Assembly (NCBI GenBank): GCA_911728435.2
Contig: OU452210.1
Location: 2,232,001-2,296,000 of the forward strand
Direction: 5' to 3'
Length of the DNA stretch: 64,000 nucleotides
From: Apoderus coryli
Lineage: Eukaryota > Arthropoda > Insecta > Coleoptera > Attelabidae
The position numbers and the translations under genes were made by a program. The notes beneath the pieces are model-generated. The model was not told where the DNA came from and made no database searches. It saw nothing but the letters and a program-made list of their open reading frames with translations. This document shows positions 49,332 through 61,905 of this stretch, one piece after another (the first letter of the stretch is position 1; the number at the start of each line of letters is the position of its first letter).

Positions 49332-50345
49332 GTTTTTCAGTTGAATAACCGGCAACATGTGCGATGCAAATAAAAATGGGTACTATGGGGAATTTCTTCC
49401 ACCAGTAGGAATTGATTCCATTCGGTCTTGGATCAGCAAAATTAGCTACGTTAGCTAGTAGAAATTTAATTCAGTATTCATCCAAATGTATTTTTTCTAT
49501 AATACTTTTTTATTCCAAAATATCTTATGTAGCAAAAAAATACGTTAATTAGCATTTTAAGCAATGTTTTGGTAAACGGATTTTATAATGAATTTAATTA
49601 TTTTATTCAGAACAAAATATAATCCTCAAAAAGCGCACCACACTGTTTTTTGTTTACAAATATAAATTCAGCATCTATGGATTCAACTATTCCTGCAACC
49701 CGCAATACAATATACTTCTATTTCATCATTTTCCAAACAAAAATACTGATTAATGGTACACTAATAACTAATTAATTATTAGATTAAATATTTATTGTAA
49801 ATTAACACATAATAATAAATAATGTTAGTTAGGTATAAACAGAGTTTAACAAATGGAATAAACTATAAACTGTGGTATAAATTTGTTTAAGTTTATCAAT
49901 ATCTAGTAGATGTCGCTACCGTTCAATCTACAATTGATGTCATGTTTATCTTGAAATCAGCTGATTATAGTTGGCTAATTTCCAATATAATTATCTAATT
50001 CATAAAAATATTCTAAAATAAGTGCGTCTATCATGATAGAAACCGTTATTACATTTTGATTTGTCGATTGACAAATTCCTCTTCATAATTTATGACTTCA
50101 ATATTATCAAATGTCTTTATTATTGTTTTGGACCCGTTTCATAAATTTAGATAAATATACAATGTTTGTATAACGACTAATATAACATTTTGTATACGTG
50201 TAAAAGATTAAAATATTAAATGTTTATATTTGATACAATGTTATCAATAATATTTTATGGAATATTTCGGAACAACTCATCAACACACCCTTCAAATGGA
50301 TTGCTTTAAACAAATTGACTTCCTAAAAGTCGTTTCGCATTCATA
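49332..50345. other. Upstream region of plus-strand SLC41 gene
   Basis: No element can be named. The 5' UTR and promoter of the gene beginning at 50346 should lie at the right end. Confidence 0.4.
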
Positions 50346-52261
50346 ATGGATAGTGATATCAGGCTGAGAAAACTGGATTCAAGAAAGGACAGAATGGTGG
50401 ATGACGCCGAAAATGAGATTGTAAGTACAGTTTGGTTCTCTCTTTTATATCCTAACCTTAAAATTGTCGATATAATTTAGCATTTAATTAAAGTTTGGAC
50501 AATTTCTTCCCTTCCTACATGATGATTTCTTTTGTCAAAGAACACAAGACTTTTTAATATTGTTTTTTGTATGTCGACGAACCTACATGTAGAAAGTGGG
50601 TTATGTTTTCCATAAATGTATACTTAAGTAAGTATATTTAGTAACAAATTGTTATATTCCTTAAAAACTTACTTATACCTACCGTAAACAATTTCTGCAT
50701 ATTCGTTCTCGTTATCCCTACTGACTGATTTTAAATTTCTTTCTTTTCTAGTCTAGTCTTCGAACCATTTCTTGAATTTCATAGAATAAAATGTACATAT
50801 TTTTTTACAAAAGTGAAACTTCCCATCCACCTTGCGCATGTTCGGGGAAAACTTTCTATTCTAAACCCAATTTACTGCTCTTATGTTATAGTGGATGATA
50901 AACTATATCTTGCTTTTTAGGATGAAGAAGGGACAGTGGATACATGTGTTCTTCTCAATCATGGAACAACCAAAGAAAAAATAATTATAGTGCAAAAAGA
51001 ACCATTATGGGCGACTGCAATACAAATGTTTATACCGTTCCTGTTGGCTGGATTTGGAATGGTGGCTGCAAGTTTACTACTTGATAAAGTGCAGCATTGG
51101 CCAGTATATCAAAATATTAGTGAAGTTTATATTCTTGTGCCTGCCTTACTAGGTTTGAAGGGAAATTTAGAAATGACTCTAGCTTCTCGTTTATCAACTC
51201 ATGCTAATTTAGGGCATTTAGATAGTATAAAACAAAAATATAGTTTAATTATTGGCAATTTGTCATTAATATTATGTCAAGCTATTGTTGTTGGATTTTT
51301 GGCATCCTTAGCTGCAGTCATTTTTGGATGGATTCCTACTGGTGATATAAATGTTCAACATGCACTCTTATTGTGTGCTAGCAGTGTTGTTACAGCCTTT
51401 GGTGCTAGTTTTATTTTAGGTTTAGTTATGGTTGGTGTTATAATGTTTTCAAGATCATTTAATATCAATCCGGACAACGTCGCTACACCTATAGCTGCTA
51501 GTTTAGGTGATTTAACTACCTTGGCATGCCTTTCAATTCTGGCATCGATATTTTATCAAACTCTAGATACACTTCCTTGGTTGACCTCAGTTTTGTTAAT
51601 TGTAAGCTTATCTATGGTACCCTTATGGGGTTATATAGCCAGTAAAAATGAATACACCTATAAAGTATTATTTTCTGGATGGAGTCCAGTAATAACTGCA
51701 ATGATCATTAGTAGTATAGGTGGACTTATTTTAGATTTCACGGTATCCCAATATAAAGGTGTTGCAGTGTTTCAGCTAGTCATTAATGGAGTTGGTGGTA
51801 ATTTAGTCGCTGTACAAGCCAGTCGTATATCTACAGAGTTGCACAGTAAAGGTAAACCAGGGAAATTACCAAGTAATATGCAAGTATGCATAAGTCCATG
51901 TTCGGCCTTTTGTAGTAACAAAGAAACTGCACATTCTGGTACAGCACAAATGCTCATGGTAATGGCCATTCCAGGCCATCTTATATTTTCTTATACTATC
52001 AGCTATCTCCAAGCTGGACATACTTCTTTTACGGTTATTTTTATGATAGTATATCTGTCTGTTGCGTTGTTACAAGTGTTTTTATTGTTATACATTGCTC
52101 AAGTATTAACTTTAAGTATGTGGAAAACTGGAGTTGATCCAGATAATTCTGCTATACCATACCTAACTGCACTTGGAGACTTGTTAGGTACTATGTTATT
52201 AGGTATTGCTTTTCAAATCCTTTATCTTATTGGTGATAGGGATGCTGACGTTGGAGACTGA
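50346..52261 (+). CDS. SLC41-type magnesium transporter, two-exon copy
   Basis: Coding exons 50346-50420 (25 codons) and 50921-52261, joined ATT|GTAAGT to TTTTTAG|GAT in phase 0, give 471 residues. The start ATG at 50346 is the only one that keeps exon 1 open into the donor. The transporter body is about two-thirds identical by eye to the five-exon neighbour: FIPFLLAGFGM (about 63-73), [13 protein letters not shown] (107-119), [17 protein letters not shown] (206-222), [19 protein letters not shown] (312-330), IPGHLIF (375-381), [19 protein letters not shown] (430-448), ending IGDRDADVGD like vertebrate SLC41A1-A3. About ten membrane segments in two MgtE halves. It has none of the four introns of its neighbour. 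AATAAA occurs at 53164 and 53560; which is used is unknown. The Mg2+ role is inferred from family. Confidence 0.95.
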
Positions 52262-54739
52262 ATTAGGATTTTTTGTACGTAGGACGGAGATAGATGTTTT
52301 GTAAAATACTTAAATTTTTTATCTTATCACTTTTACTGCAACGCATGTCAGCATTACAACTTCTACGAAACAGTACATGCATGAATTCGATAAAAAAAAT
52401 TGGAATGTTTATGTTTAAAAATATTTATTTAAACATACCTATAAATTCCTGTTATGTTTGATAGAAAAAAAGTCATGAGAATCCCTGAATTTGCGTTTGT
52501 TTATCTTCATTTTATTTGGACACTCAAATTCTAAACTCAACACTAGTCTGCCTAGTAATAATTTTTATTAATAAGTAAAACACATCATTATGACTAAAAT
52601 AATTTTTGTTAGTAAATATAATAAGATAAATTATTTTGTAGCGGCATGGGTCGACAGATACTGACGATATCATTTCGCTCTTATTATGAGCTCGTTCAGC
52701 GTACCATAGGCATCTACAAACTTCGACTCCCCATCTTCAAGTGAGATATTTGTATAGTGCTAATTTAAACAAAATCCAGTTTATAGGTGATGCCAGTAAT
52801 TTTGTCCCTTATGCCACAACATTATTTTTATCCTATATATTTAGCGACATAAATTCTTTTATTTTGGCATTGAAGATCTAGAACCGAATGCTTGGAGACC
52901 ACCGTCCGTTGCTGATACCCCAATATGAGAAGGATGAAATGGTCTCGTCTGGCGTTTTCTGTTTCATATATATCAAACATGATTATGCTGTTAGAATCCA
53001 GATATGTTATTAGATTATCCTCATATTACGTTATATTCTTATAATCATTGTCTTTGATTAATAGAAAAACATGTTTTAATGCGTTTGTTAAATGTTATAT
53101 ATCAATAATAGTAAATTATATTTGAAAACTTAATTTAATTTTTGGTTTGTGAAAACAGTCTGCAATAAATGTTATACTTAGTCAGTTTAAAGTTTATCGA
53201 ACCTTTTTCCAACGAGTGTTTGTTATATAGGTATGTTTTTTTGCATTAATCAAACATAAGTATTGTGCTAAGATATAATGAAGATTCTTTTTTCATTGAC
53301 CTTTATGTGATCCCCAATTATTGATGATGAGTTTTGATCTCGATACATATGTGGCTTTCAATAGCATATTTGATATATAAATAACTGTTTTGTTCGAATA
53401 TTCTATTTTTATTAACGGACTTTTTCAAAGATTGATACATTAATAATTATTAATGTTGCCATAACATGGTGCCTGGCAAATGTATGTATATTATTGTGAT
53501 ATTCGTTTAGAGTTAGTTATTAGTTTTCATTTGTTATTCTGTATATTCCTAAGTTTTGAAATAAATGGATTCTATATTTGAAGTACTTATTTGTGTTTAA
53601 TTATTATTATATATAAGATATTAATGGCAAAGGCTTTATACGTTCCAGTTTGGATTCAAATAAATCTGTACAAAATGGTAGTAAGTCAGAAAATCAATTA
53701 AAGTGATCGCACGCACCAGACAGGAAAATGTGTTAAACTTATTACCAGCTAGAAAGATATTCTAAATTGGTTTGTTAACACGCAAGAAAATTGAAAAATC
53801 AGCACATGATTCTGATAGTTGTATCAATCTTTTTCTACCACCAAAATGGAATGATTTGGCGATAGCCGTGGGGTTCCTAGGAAGATATGAAAACGTACAC
53901 CGCAACTGGATTTTAAGTCGCAAACAGATTCTGATTTGCTACGTAAAAGAATTGTATCTGGGTTTTTATTATTACACGTTCATAATAATTGTTTTACCGT
54001 CACCTTTAAATGATATTTATATAAATTATATATTGGTATATGGCGTTGCCTGCATATTATTATATGATATATAGTTTACTTGCCTGTCGAAGTTTCCTGT
54101 CTAAAATTACTGTCATATATTCGAAAATAATCGTATTTTTGACTATCTATGCTACACTATGGAGATGCCAAGGCGAAGGTTTATGGTTACGAAATGTACC
54201 CAATAATCTGTATTGGTCTCGTGATTATAGTACTCAAGTACACGCGTACTAAGCCATATTTTCAACTCAATTCTATTAAATTAAACACTTTAAAATAAGA
54301 ACATTTATTTAAATTTTTACAGTTATATAACACTTATAAAAAAGGATAATTTTTCTTAATTTTTAATAACAGTATCATATTTAAAATTTGTCTAAATTAT
54401 ATTCTTTTACAATTATTTATATTATTTAACATTATGTGATCAAACCCAAAAATTCTCCAAGGGTCAACCGAGCTTTTTAGATACCTAATATATTTCTAAA
54501 AAAAAGTCTTTTTGATTATATATAAATTTTTATTTGTATTAACTAACTTAAAATTATTGTACTTAAACGTAATTAAGAGGTGTAAAATCTTGATTCTCGG
54601 ATTTAAATTTTTACCAAATCTAAAAAATACATAGTTTAGTAGGTAAGTACCTAATTTGAGGAGTATCAGTTCTCTAAGCATAACATTTAGTTGAAGATTT
54701 TATTTTAATGACAAAGGCAACATTCGACTAGATGCCACA
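52262..54739. other. 3' UTR and intergenic DNA
   Basis: The 3' UTR of the plus-strand SLC41 gene occupies the left end, with candidate poly(A) signals at 53164-53169 and 53560-53565. A GC-richer patch at 52645-52990 may be a repeat scrap. The open frames at 53772-54252 have no domain or splice support. Confidence 0.45.
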
Positions 54740-55050
54740 ATATACAGGGTGTCCCAGAAGTATAGAGAGAAATTTCAAGGATGATTTGTTCGATCAAAAA
54801 GAAGACAAATGTTCTATACAGTTTTTTTGTAAAGCCTTTCCTTTCAGAACTATTCGTGCTTGAAAATTACACCCACAAAATGGTTTTTCCGTAATAGCTC
54901 CGAAACGGTGAAATCAATTTTCATGAAACTTATACAGTATACCAAGACATAAGGGTGGCGAATATGAAATTATAGAAACATTTCAATCAATTTCGAGTTC
55001 AGCAGTATTACCTTTCGTCGGTTACGAAAATCTATTCACGTTAACGGTCC
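54740..55050. repeat. Dispersed repeat starting ACAGGGTGTCCC
   Basis: The stretch starts at 54747 with TACAGGGTGTCCCAGAAGTA, a terminal phrase common to many insect DNA-element families, and continues about 300 bp with balanced composition (ATAGCTCCGAAACGGTGAAA). No opposite end, target duplication or protein fragment was found. Confidence 0.4.
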
Positions 55051-57099
55051 TCACCTAGAACATAAAATAATGTAATGTAAATAAATGTTTTTCTTGAAAA
55101 GGTTCATTTTTTCGTTGTGAAACTTTAGATGAGAACAACTATAAAGTTTTTTGGATATAATAATAACTACTTTGGAAATAGACCATTAAAAAAAGAAGGT
55201 TTTTATAAACAGTCATCCTATGCCACTGCAAAGACTTAACTGTAGTTTAAAACCGAGAGACAAAATTGTACACACGTTTTGTGTTAATATTATATACAGT
55301 CCTAATTTTGATTTGCTACTTATAAACTAACATGAAAAACTTTGCTTGTAAGAAATGATGCCTATTATCCAAATTAATATAGCGTATCAGTCTCAAAGTT
55401 GTTGGAAATCATTCAATGAAATTGATATAAAACTATACATATAATAAAGATAGTTGTGTAAAGAATTAAACATATTCTAATTACACGAGTTTATTTAGGA
55501 CAAAATTATAAGTATTATGATTATAATGTACAAATCTTTAGACTATGATATGGCTAACCCATTGGTGTTCGAAGTTTGTATTAAAATTTGAATTTTTATG
55601 CTTGAATTGTTTACATAAAATGATGTGATCAGGTTGCAGAAATTTTAACCAACTCATGTCACAGTTTCTACAATTCAGCGCACATATTTAGTTCTTGGTT
55701 AATAAAGAGCATCTTAGTTTCAGAATTGATGGCCATTTTCCAGAAAGGGGAATTCACAACAGATTACTCCTTGACACTTTCAATGTTTATTCTTTGGAAT
55801 GCCGTAGGGTTTTTAATTACCAGTTATTATTCTCGAAATTCCTATCTGTTTCAGCTTCACCACAATTATGGAGGTAAACTGCAACTAACGAGAGATTGCA
55901 CACTTTGTGAACGCTGATTATAATATATAAATATCCAGCCAGGGAAAACATAAGGTTGATTCTGTCTGAGACATTTTTTGTGTAGACAGAAATATTTGTG
56001 GAGGAAGGTCCACGGTTTAACTGGGAGTCAACAGGTGCCATTCTAATCTATTAAAATACGTAGGTAGTTATAAAATAAATTGAATTTTTTATTAGAAGAT
56101 TCAAGATTGCGAGAAATGCAGGCGTTATAAATATACCAGGAGCAAAGATTATACAATCTTTGTCAGGAGTAACTAGTTCCGCCATTGTGGAAAAGAATGA
56201 AAATTAAATTAAACACATTGTGGCCCATTAGTATAGTTCTTAGAAGTTAAAAGAATCAATATGAACCTCACATCAAGATGTGGTATATTCCAATTAGTTA
56301 TTTGTTTTCTGTTTACATTCACACGATTTAACTGAGGAATTCCCAACTTGACAATAAGCGTTCATGAAACATATTGGTGGACAAAATAACTATATATTAT
56401 GACGATTTAAATTTTACGTAAAAGTAATTTTAAAAACACGTAAAATATACAAGGTATATTTGATGTTCGTATTACAGTGTTTCTATTCTCCTTTGAGCGA
56501 CTTAACAAAGCGACAATCGAATAATTCAAAGACTGTTATAGAATGAATAAAACACTTTTACGTGAAAATGCAAAATAAAAACAATTTTTATAATGTTTTT
56601 ACTTTGTGTTCAAGAGGTACGTTCTCTTTATATCTAGATGTCATTTTATTTGTCCCAAGTTTCTAGATTAGTTTATGACTGCTTCAATGGGTATAGTTTG
56701 GATGTAGATAATTCTGTCAATATGTTAATAAACAAATTTCAAATAAAAATAAATTGTGCTACTTAGGTGCAACCATTTGAGTTTTTCACTACTTTCCTCA
56801 TAATCGTGTGGTATATATGTATGAAACTAGCTATCCTAGGAAGTGGTTATGGCTGGCTAAAAAAGAGTTATAATAGGTTGGACAGTATCTCTGGGATATC
56901 CTTTAATAATATTAAAATTGGTGAAAAGTGCCTGACGTGTTTCATCGGTTTACCTACCTCCTGCTGTCATGATAATAATAATAATAAAAATGAAACCCCC
57001 CTCGATGGCGGCATGTTTTTTCTGTAGTTACGTGTTAACTAATGTGAAATTGATAGAGCTTTGTTTTTTAATTATAACAATAAAATAGTACATTATATC
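55051..57099. other. AT-rich non-coding stretch
   Basis: No exon or element is supported. The open frame at 56767-57027 ends in an Asn run from AAT repeats and lacks support. Confidence 0.45.
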
Positions 57100-57101
57100 T
57101 T

Positions 57102-57447
57102 AAGGGAGAGAAATGAAAGACTTTACTCGCGGGATTAGTTTTCCAGAAGCTTGAATACCCCGCGGGTAAAATATATTTCTCTCCCGTGGTATATAAACTA
57201 TTTTTTCACGATCAGGTTGTGTTATATCAAACATTTTAATTATACTTTAACTTATTGACTAAAACACCTGCCAAAACTAGACGTATTGTCAAATATGTGA
57301 TATGAATCATTATTGATGTCATTGTTCTCATAATACAAAACTTCCTAGGGAGTTATATTGTTGATTATCTCCCTAGGGAATAATAAAGGACTTCTCTTTC
57401 CGTTTTAGCGTCCTAGAAACTAGAATTTGCTCCTGGTCGTGAAAAAA
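57102..57447. repeat. Nested palindromes
   Basis: Three inverted repeats lie within 350 bp. GGGAGAGAAAT and TTTACTCGCGGG at 57103-57134 are mirrored by CCCGCGGGTAAA and ATTTCTCTCCC at about 57160-57185. TTTTTTCACGATCAGG (57201-57216) is mirrored at 57432-57447. Between those, TTCCTAGGGAG (57342-57352) is mirrored by CTCCCTAGGGAA (57369-57380). The outer pair could be ends of a 247-bp element, but no target duplication is clear. Confidence 0.65.
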
Positions 57448-57980
57448 ATTAATTATTTCCTATTATAATATATATTTTTTAATAGAGGGAGGAAAGACTT
57501 ATATTACTTTGGTCAGCTTGTATTTTCAGGTTAATTAAATATTATTTATGAGTAGGTACTGTTTTTGTCCACGACTGTCTATAATACCCCAATACTTTTT
57601 AACGCCTAAATATACCTACACTGTAAGGAAAATATTTATTATGAAGAAATATTCCATTCTTTGAAATGAAAGTCGTTAAATACAGTTACGAAATTAAAGA
57701 AAAGTTATAAGTTCACTTCATTTTCATAATCCGTGGTTAATTCGAAATATTCGAATCAAAATCAAATTTTGAGAACTGTATTTTTTTATTTATTTGGAAT
57801 ATCGATTTAACTAAAATTGACACTTTGCTATTTTCGAAAATATTTCTGGAATGGATTACTGCTTCAAAATATTATACCTATTATAACATATATTGTTTTA
57901 TTTATTAGGTATTCTATAAAATTATTTTATGAACTTTTTTGTTTGGAATGAATTTTAATAAACCAATCTGTTGTTTTAGA

Positions 57981-58676
57981 CTCAGATAATTTGTGCAAAT
58001 CGGCTTGTGTAGGTCAGTGGAAATGAGCTGGTTGTGTAAACGGCAATTGATAACTTGTGTAGTTAAAAATTTGGCTTGTATGAAAATCTCTGTAGTCTTG
58101 ATTATTAACTGAGGTTGGTGCAGTTAACTGACAGTCTAAACGCATACAGATAAACTGTGCAGATGACTTTGACTTCTAGGTGTATTAAGACAACCGGCTT
58201 TTTGTTGTCTTTAGTTTATATAAGATGAAAGGTGCCTGTAGTATTTTGGTTACATAATTGACTAGTTAATTAGTGTTTGTAAGTTGATTCATCCATTACC
58301 AAATAAGTTAGAAAATCATATTGTTCTTCATACAGTCGTTCAACAAATTGACGTCAGACTGGATTTATGTAACAATAACTCCTCATCACTATCAATTTAG
58401 TCTTTGAAGAACTTTTTGCTATAGTAACAAACTGTACCCACAATAAAACCCCTGAAGATGAAGCTCCAAAAAGACGAAACGGGCATTAATTGTAGTATAT
58501 CAACTCTGAGTACCTAATTTTTAAGTTTAAGTCCTACGTATAAATATAATTTTGTAATTATATATTTTTTACAGATTTAAAGATATATTTAAACTGTACG
58601 ATCACTGTTATTTGAACAGAACCAACATTGCGAATTTACTGATTTGTACAAAAATGCTTGCGCAAATTATCTGAGA
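57981..58676. mobile_element. 696-bp element with 18-bp terminal inverted repeats
   Basis: CTCAGATAATTTGTGCAA at 57981-57998 is mirrored at 58659-58676 with one mismatch. Flanks are similar (TTTTAGA and ATTTTAAA) but no exact target duplication is certain. The interior has no transposase. At 58452-58478 it carries CCTGAAGATGAAGCTCC...GACGAAACGGG, a variant of the CTGATGA/GAAAC motif. Superfamily unknown. Confidence 0.5.
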
Positions 58677-59064
58677 TTTTAAACCCTGCCTAACAATCGG
58701 CGAAAAACTGGCTAGGTATTATTTTCTGGATCAACCGAATGAATAATATATAGTTATCATATATGTTTGTTGAACAATATAAGTAAATACTATAATATAA
58801 CATTTTCTAAAATTGTTTACGTCTATTATTTACATACTATACGTTTTTATATTATATTACTTTATACTTTATTTTTTACTACATTACATTAAAAAAAATC
58901 TATAAATTACCTGAATCTTATTTTTTAGTAAATTTGTCTTTCATAAAGTAAAACAAAATTCATCACCATAATCACTATAATTAAAGAAATCACTTAAAAA
59001 CAGTAAGTGCGCTGTTCTGGACACGCAAATGAACTAGATCTTTTTTCAGGTGCACTGCTTGATG
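58677..59064. other. 3' flank of the membrane-protein gene
   Basis: Contains a possible minus-strand AATAAA at 58868-58873 for the gene ending at 59099. Nothing else is seen. Confidence 0.4.
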
Positions 59065-59090
59065 CTCGGGAAACATTATCGTTTCCCGAG
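59065..59090 (-). promoter_or_regulatory. Perfect 10-bp hairpin in the 3' UTR
   Basis: CTCGGGAAAC and GTTTCCCGAG form a perfect 10-bp stem with a six-base loop, starting eight bases after the stop codon of the membrane-protein gene. It would be present in the mature mRNA. An mRNA stability or translation element is possible; function is inferred only from position. Confidence 0.55.
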
Positions 59091-59098
59091 AGTTCTTG

Positions 59099-61905
59099 TC
59101 ATCCATAGTAGTAATTTGTATTAGAAGCATTACATATACTCCTTGGTGGTTCTTTTTCTATGACAGAACCGGATCCACGAAACGTGTGTGTATGGGAGTG
59201 GATTGGAGGATACTCTGGATATTGTGGATATCGTACGACTTCTGCTATAGTGCCCATTGGTACTGGGTGCACGGTTACTGTAGGAACTGATATCGGAATT
59301 GTTGTTTGTAAATCAATATCGGCATCTACCTAGAATCACACATTAATAATGAGATTCTTGACTATGTCTTAGCCTCTTTCTAAGTGTAGAGACTAGAATG
59401 TGTTTTTATTTCATAATTATTTTTTTTTTATTTCATAATTATTTTTCATAATGAAAATAAATGTATTTTCATTTAAAAAAATTAGTAAATATTTTGTAAA
59501 CAAAATATCATTAGCATATTAGAAATTTCTTTTTCGAAAATTCGGAAGATTTTCATACGTAAATATTAAATCCTATTGCCGTTGACTCCTATAATATGAA
59601 ATGATATTTTCAACTTATAATGCAATCTTGCAGTGAAGAAACCTATAAACAAAGCAATTTTGTATTGTATTGTATATGTGCCGATTAAATCTCCAAAAAT
59701 TTATTGACATATTTACGGTGATATATCTAAAAAATTCTAGTATTAAAATTGATTGGTTATTTAAAAACATATATTATTCCTGAATAAAATACTTTTATTG
59801 AGATAACTTATATGTATATATTTGCCTCTAAACACGAATTTCAGTTCATAAAAATAATTCCGCAATGAAATAAACTTCAGTAATAATAAACCTATGAATT
59901 TTACAAACCTCGCTTATGTCGTCTGTAAAACCATTGGCAAGTGTGTGATCTGATATACTAGTAGAATAAAATTTTGATTCTTTTTGTGTGCGATGACGTT
60001 GTAATAAAAATCGCCCAACCAGAAAACCGATCAAAAGCAGAACAGCTGCAGAAGCAGCAATAATGAGGTAAAGAAAGTATAGCTTTTGGATTTCTGAAAA
60101 CAAAATAGAAGATTAGAAACACGAAACAACTGTAGCTCTATTTTTTATCAAAGTCAAAGTTACAATTTGCATTCCCTATACATAAAATATTAATAGGTAA
60201 TTTATACACGCACATATATTGTTCTAAAATAATTTTTGCGTAAGATATTTACTTCTATAGATACTATCAATGATTGCGTTGGGTTGCAGAGCTGCCTGGA
60301 TTCCATATGAGGGTGTTGTGAACTCAACAAGATGGCCCTTAACCCTGTCAAATGCAGGGTTGTTACATATACGAAGAAACAGTGTCCCACTATTTACAAC
60401 TATAATATTGATAAAATACAATTGCAACGTTGTGACTCCGTCAAGGATTTGGGAGTGCTCTTTGATTCTGCCTTAAGTTTTAAGAGTCATATTTTGAACA
60501 AAATATCAGAGGCATTTTAATAATATTAATACATCGAAAATACTTTATTTTTCATATGTTCGGTCAAGACTAGAATACTGCTCCTTGGTATGGAACCCAT
60601 ACTATAATTGTCATAGTTTATTCATCGAGAAAATTCAATGGCGTGGTTATTATACCGAATGTACCTATTTGATAGATAACTACATATATTTTAATGGTAA
60701 TTACTTTAGCAGCGTGGCTGTTCTTGAGTAAATCATATAACAGTATTGACACTACGTCAACAAAGAAAACGCCGCCACTTGAATTGTGTTTCTATGAAAT
60801 TGTAAAGTAAGTGTTCCCTGGATATACAATTGAATTTCCCATACAATGTCCTGCAATATCACATCATTCAGATGTTGTATTCGAAAGACCAGTATTTGAA
60901 CTCAACTCCATGTAAGACCATTTCTAGGATGCGTAAAGTGGGAAGAAGAAGTTTAATCGCTACTAAAGCAACGAGTGCTAGCAACTATCAATAGTAAAGC
61001 ATAGTCTACTAAGGAAGACCACAGATTACTGACAAAAGCTTCAATTAGAGCCCACGAATGTGTTTGGAATCCCTTGTGGGATTAGATGATGCTGATAAAT
61101 TGAGAAATTGGTGACAGATACTTAGTTGCACAATCAGCAATAAGGGTGATGATACCCTCATTGTAGGGTGGAGGAGTTTCTTTGGGAGAAGCCCTGTGAA
61201 GAGCTGCTAAAGCAATGGCTGCCAATGTGGTTGGAATACGTCACATTTGAGTTGTGGGGTTAAGATAAGGTTGATAGATTTGTGAGTTTAAAGTGCGAAG
61301 ATAAACTGTCTTAATTATTTTAACAATATCTAAACCGCAAGTAATAAATTTTCACATATTGACATTTTTAGTGGGCATTGTATCCCACTAAAAATGTCTG
61401 TCCCTGGTATTCCTTTAAAAATGATAAAAAGAAAATAATTTAATTCTTTCTATTCTTAAACAATTTTATTCATACTACACAGAGAAACTGAGAAAGTGTT
61501 GAAATGAAATATTTCGAGTTATGTACTATAGTAGTATATTTGCTTTGCAGTACAAAGCAGCGTCTGGCTCTCTTGTGGGGGGAAACTTGTAGTAAATCCG
61601 TAAAACTAACAATTGCTTTTAGTCGGAGTTTAAACACTTCAATGTGCAAACATCAGCTTTCTATTGCTTACCAAAATCTAAACTGTTCGATTTATCTGAA
61701 GGATAACCACCATTGTCGGCAATTTTAGTGAAATTATCCTTGAAAACGTTCTCCAAATTTGGTACAGCCGGCGATGCAGCAGATTCTCTGATATACTCGT
61801 TACCATTGTCGTAGATTTCGAATTCATCGTCAGAGTTTGGGTCAATTTCAGTCTCGTCAGGCTCCAACGGTCCTTCGTATTGGTCTTTCAACACTTTTCT
61901 TGGTA
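59099..61905 (-). CDS. Single-pass membrane protein, last three exons (5' incomplete)
   Basis: Exons 61905-61672, 60093-59909 and 59329-59099, with phases 1, 1, 0 at their starts and GT-AG borders, join into 216 residues ending at TGA 59101-59099. The first exon is an acidic outer segment (PDETEIDPNSDDEFEIYDNG) with one sequon NFT. The second exon opens with a strong membrane helix (YFLYLIIAASAAVLLLIGFL) followed by RFLLQRHRTQKES, a stop-transfer signal. The tail is polar with a Pro/Tyr patch PQYPEYPP and a C-terminus NTNYYYG that could bind adaptors. This fits a type I receptor-like or adhesion protein. The 5' exon(s), with the signal peptide, must lie upstream of 61906. I found none up to 64000, so they are probably outside the window. 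Family not recognised. Confidence 0.8.
60290..60660 (+). pseudogene. Non-LTR RT fragment in an intron
   Basis: In the plus direction, LNPVKCRVVTYTKKQCP, SVKDLGVLFDSALSFKSHI and LNKISEAF are followed after a frameshift by SKILYFSYVRSRLEYCSLVW and NPYYNCHSLFIEKIQ. This is the order (LN..KC..M.F, DLGV.FD..L.F..HI, L..SLVRS.LEY.S.VW.P) of the RT thumb region in Jockey/CR1/R1-type elements. It lies in the intron between exons 61672 and 60093 of the membrane-protein gene, in opposite orientation. Truncated at both sides, inactive. Confidence 0.8.
60660..61360. other. Intron sequence with GC-richer unknown repeat
   Basis: The stretch 60900-61270 is more balanced in composition than the flanks and reads like transposon scrap. 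Two partly similar blocks (GTGTTTGGAATCCC..GTGGGATTA near 61060 and GTGGTTGGAATACG..GTGGGGTTA near 61230) suggest an internal duplication. Not identified. Confidence 0.3.
61361..61398. repeat. Perfect 15-bp hairpin
   Basis: GACATTTTTAGTGGG (61361-61375) and CCCACTAAAAATGTC (61384-61398) are exact reverse complements around an eight-base loop. It lies in the intron upstream of the membrane-spanning exon. Confidence 0.7.

Noticed and set aside
51772..51969. Minus-strand open frame of 65 codons
   Set aside because: Antisense to the conserved plus-strand SLC41 exon.
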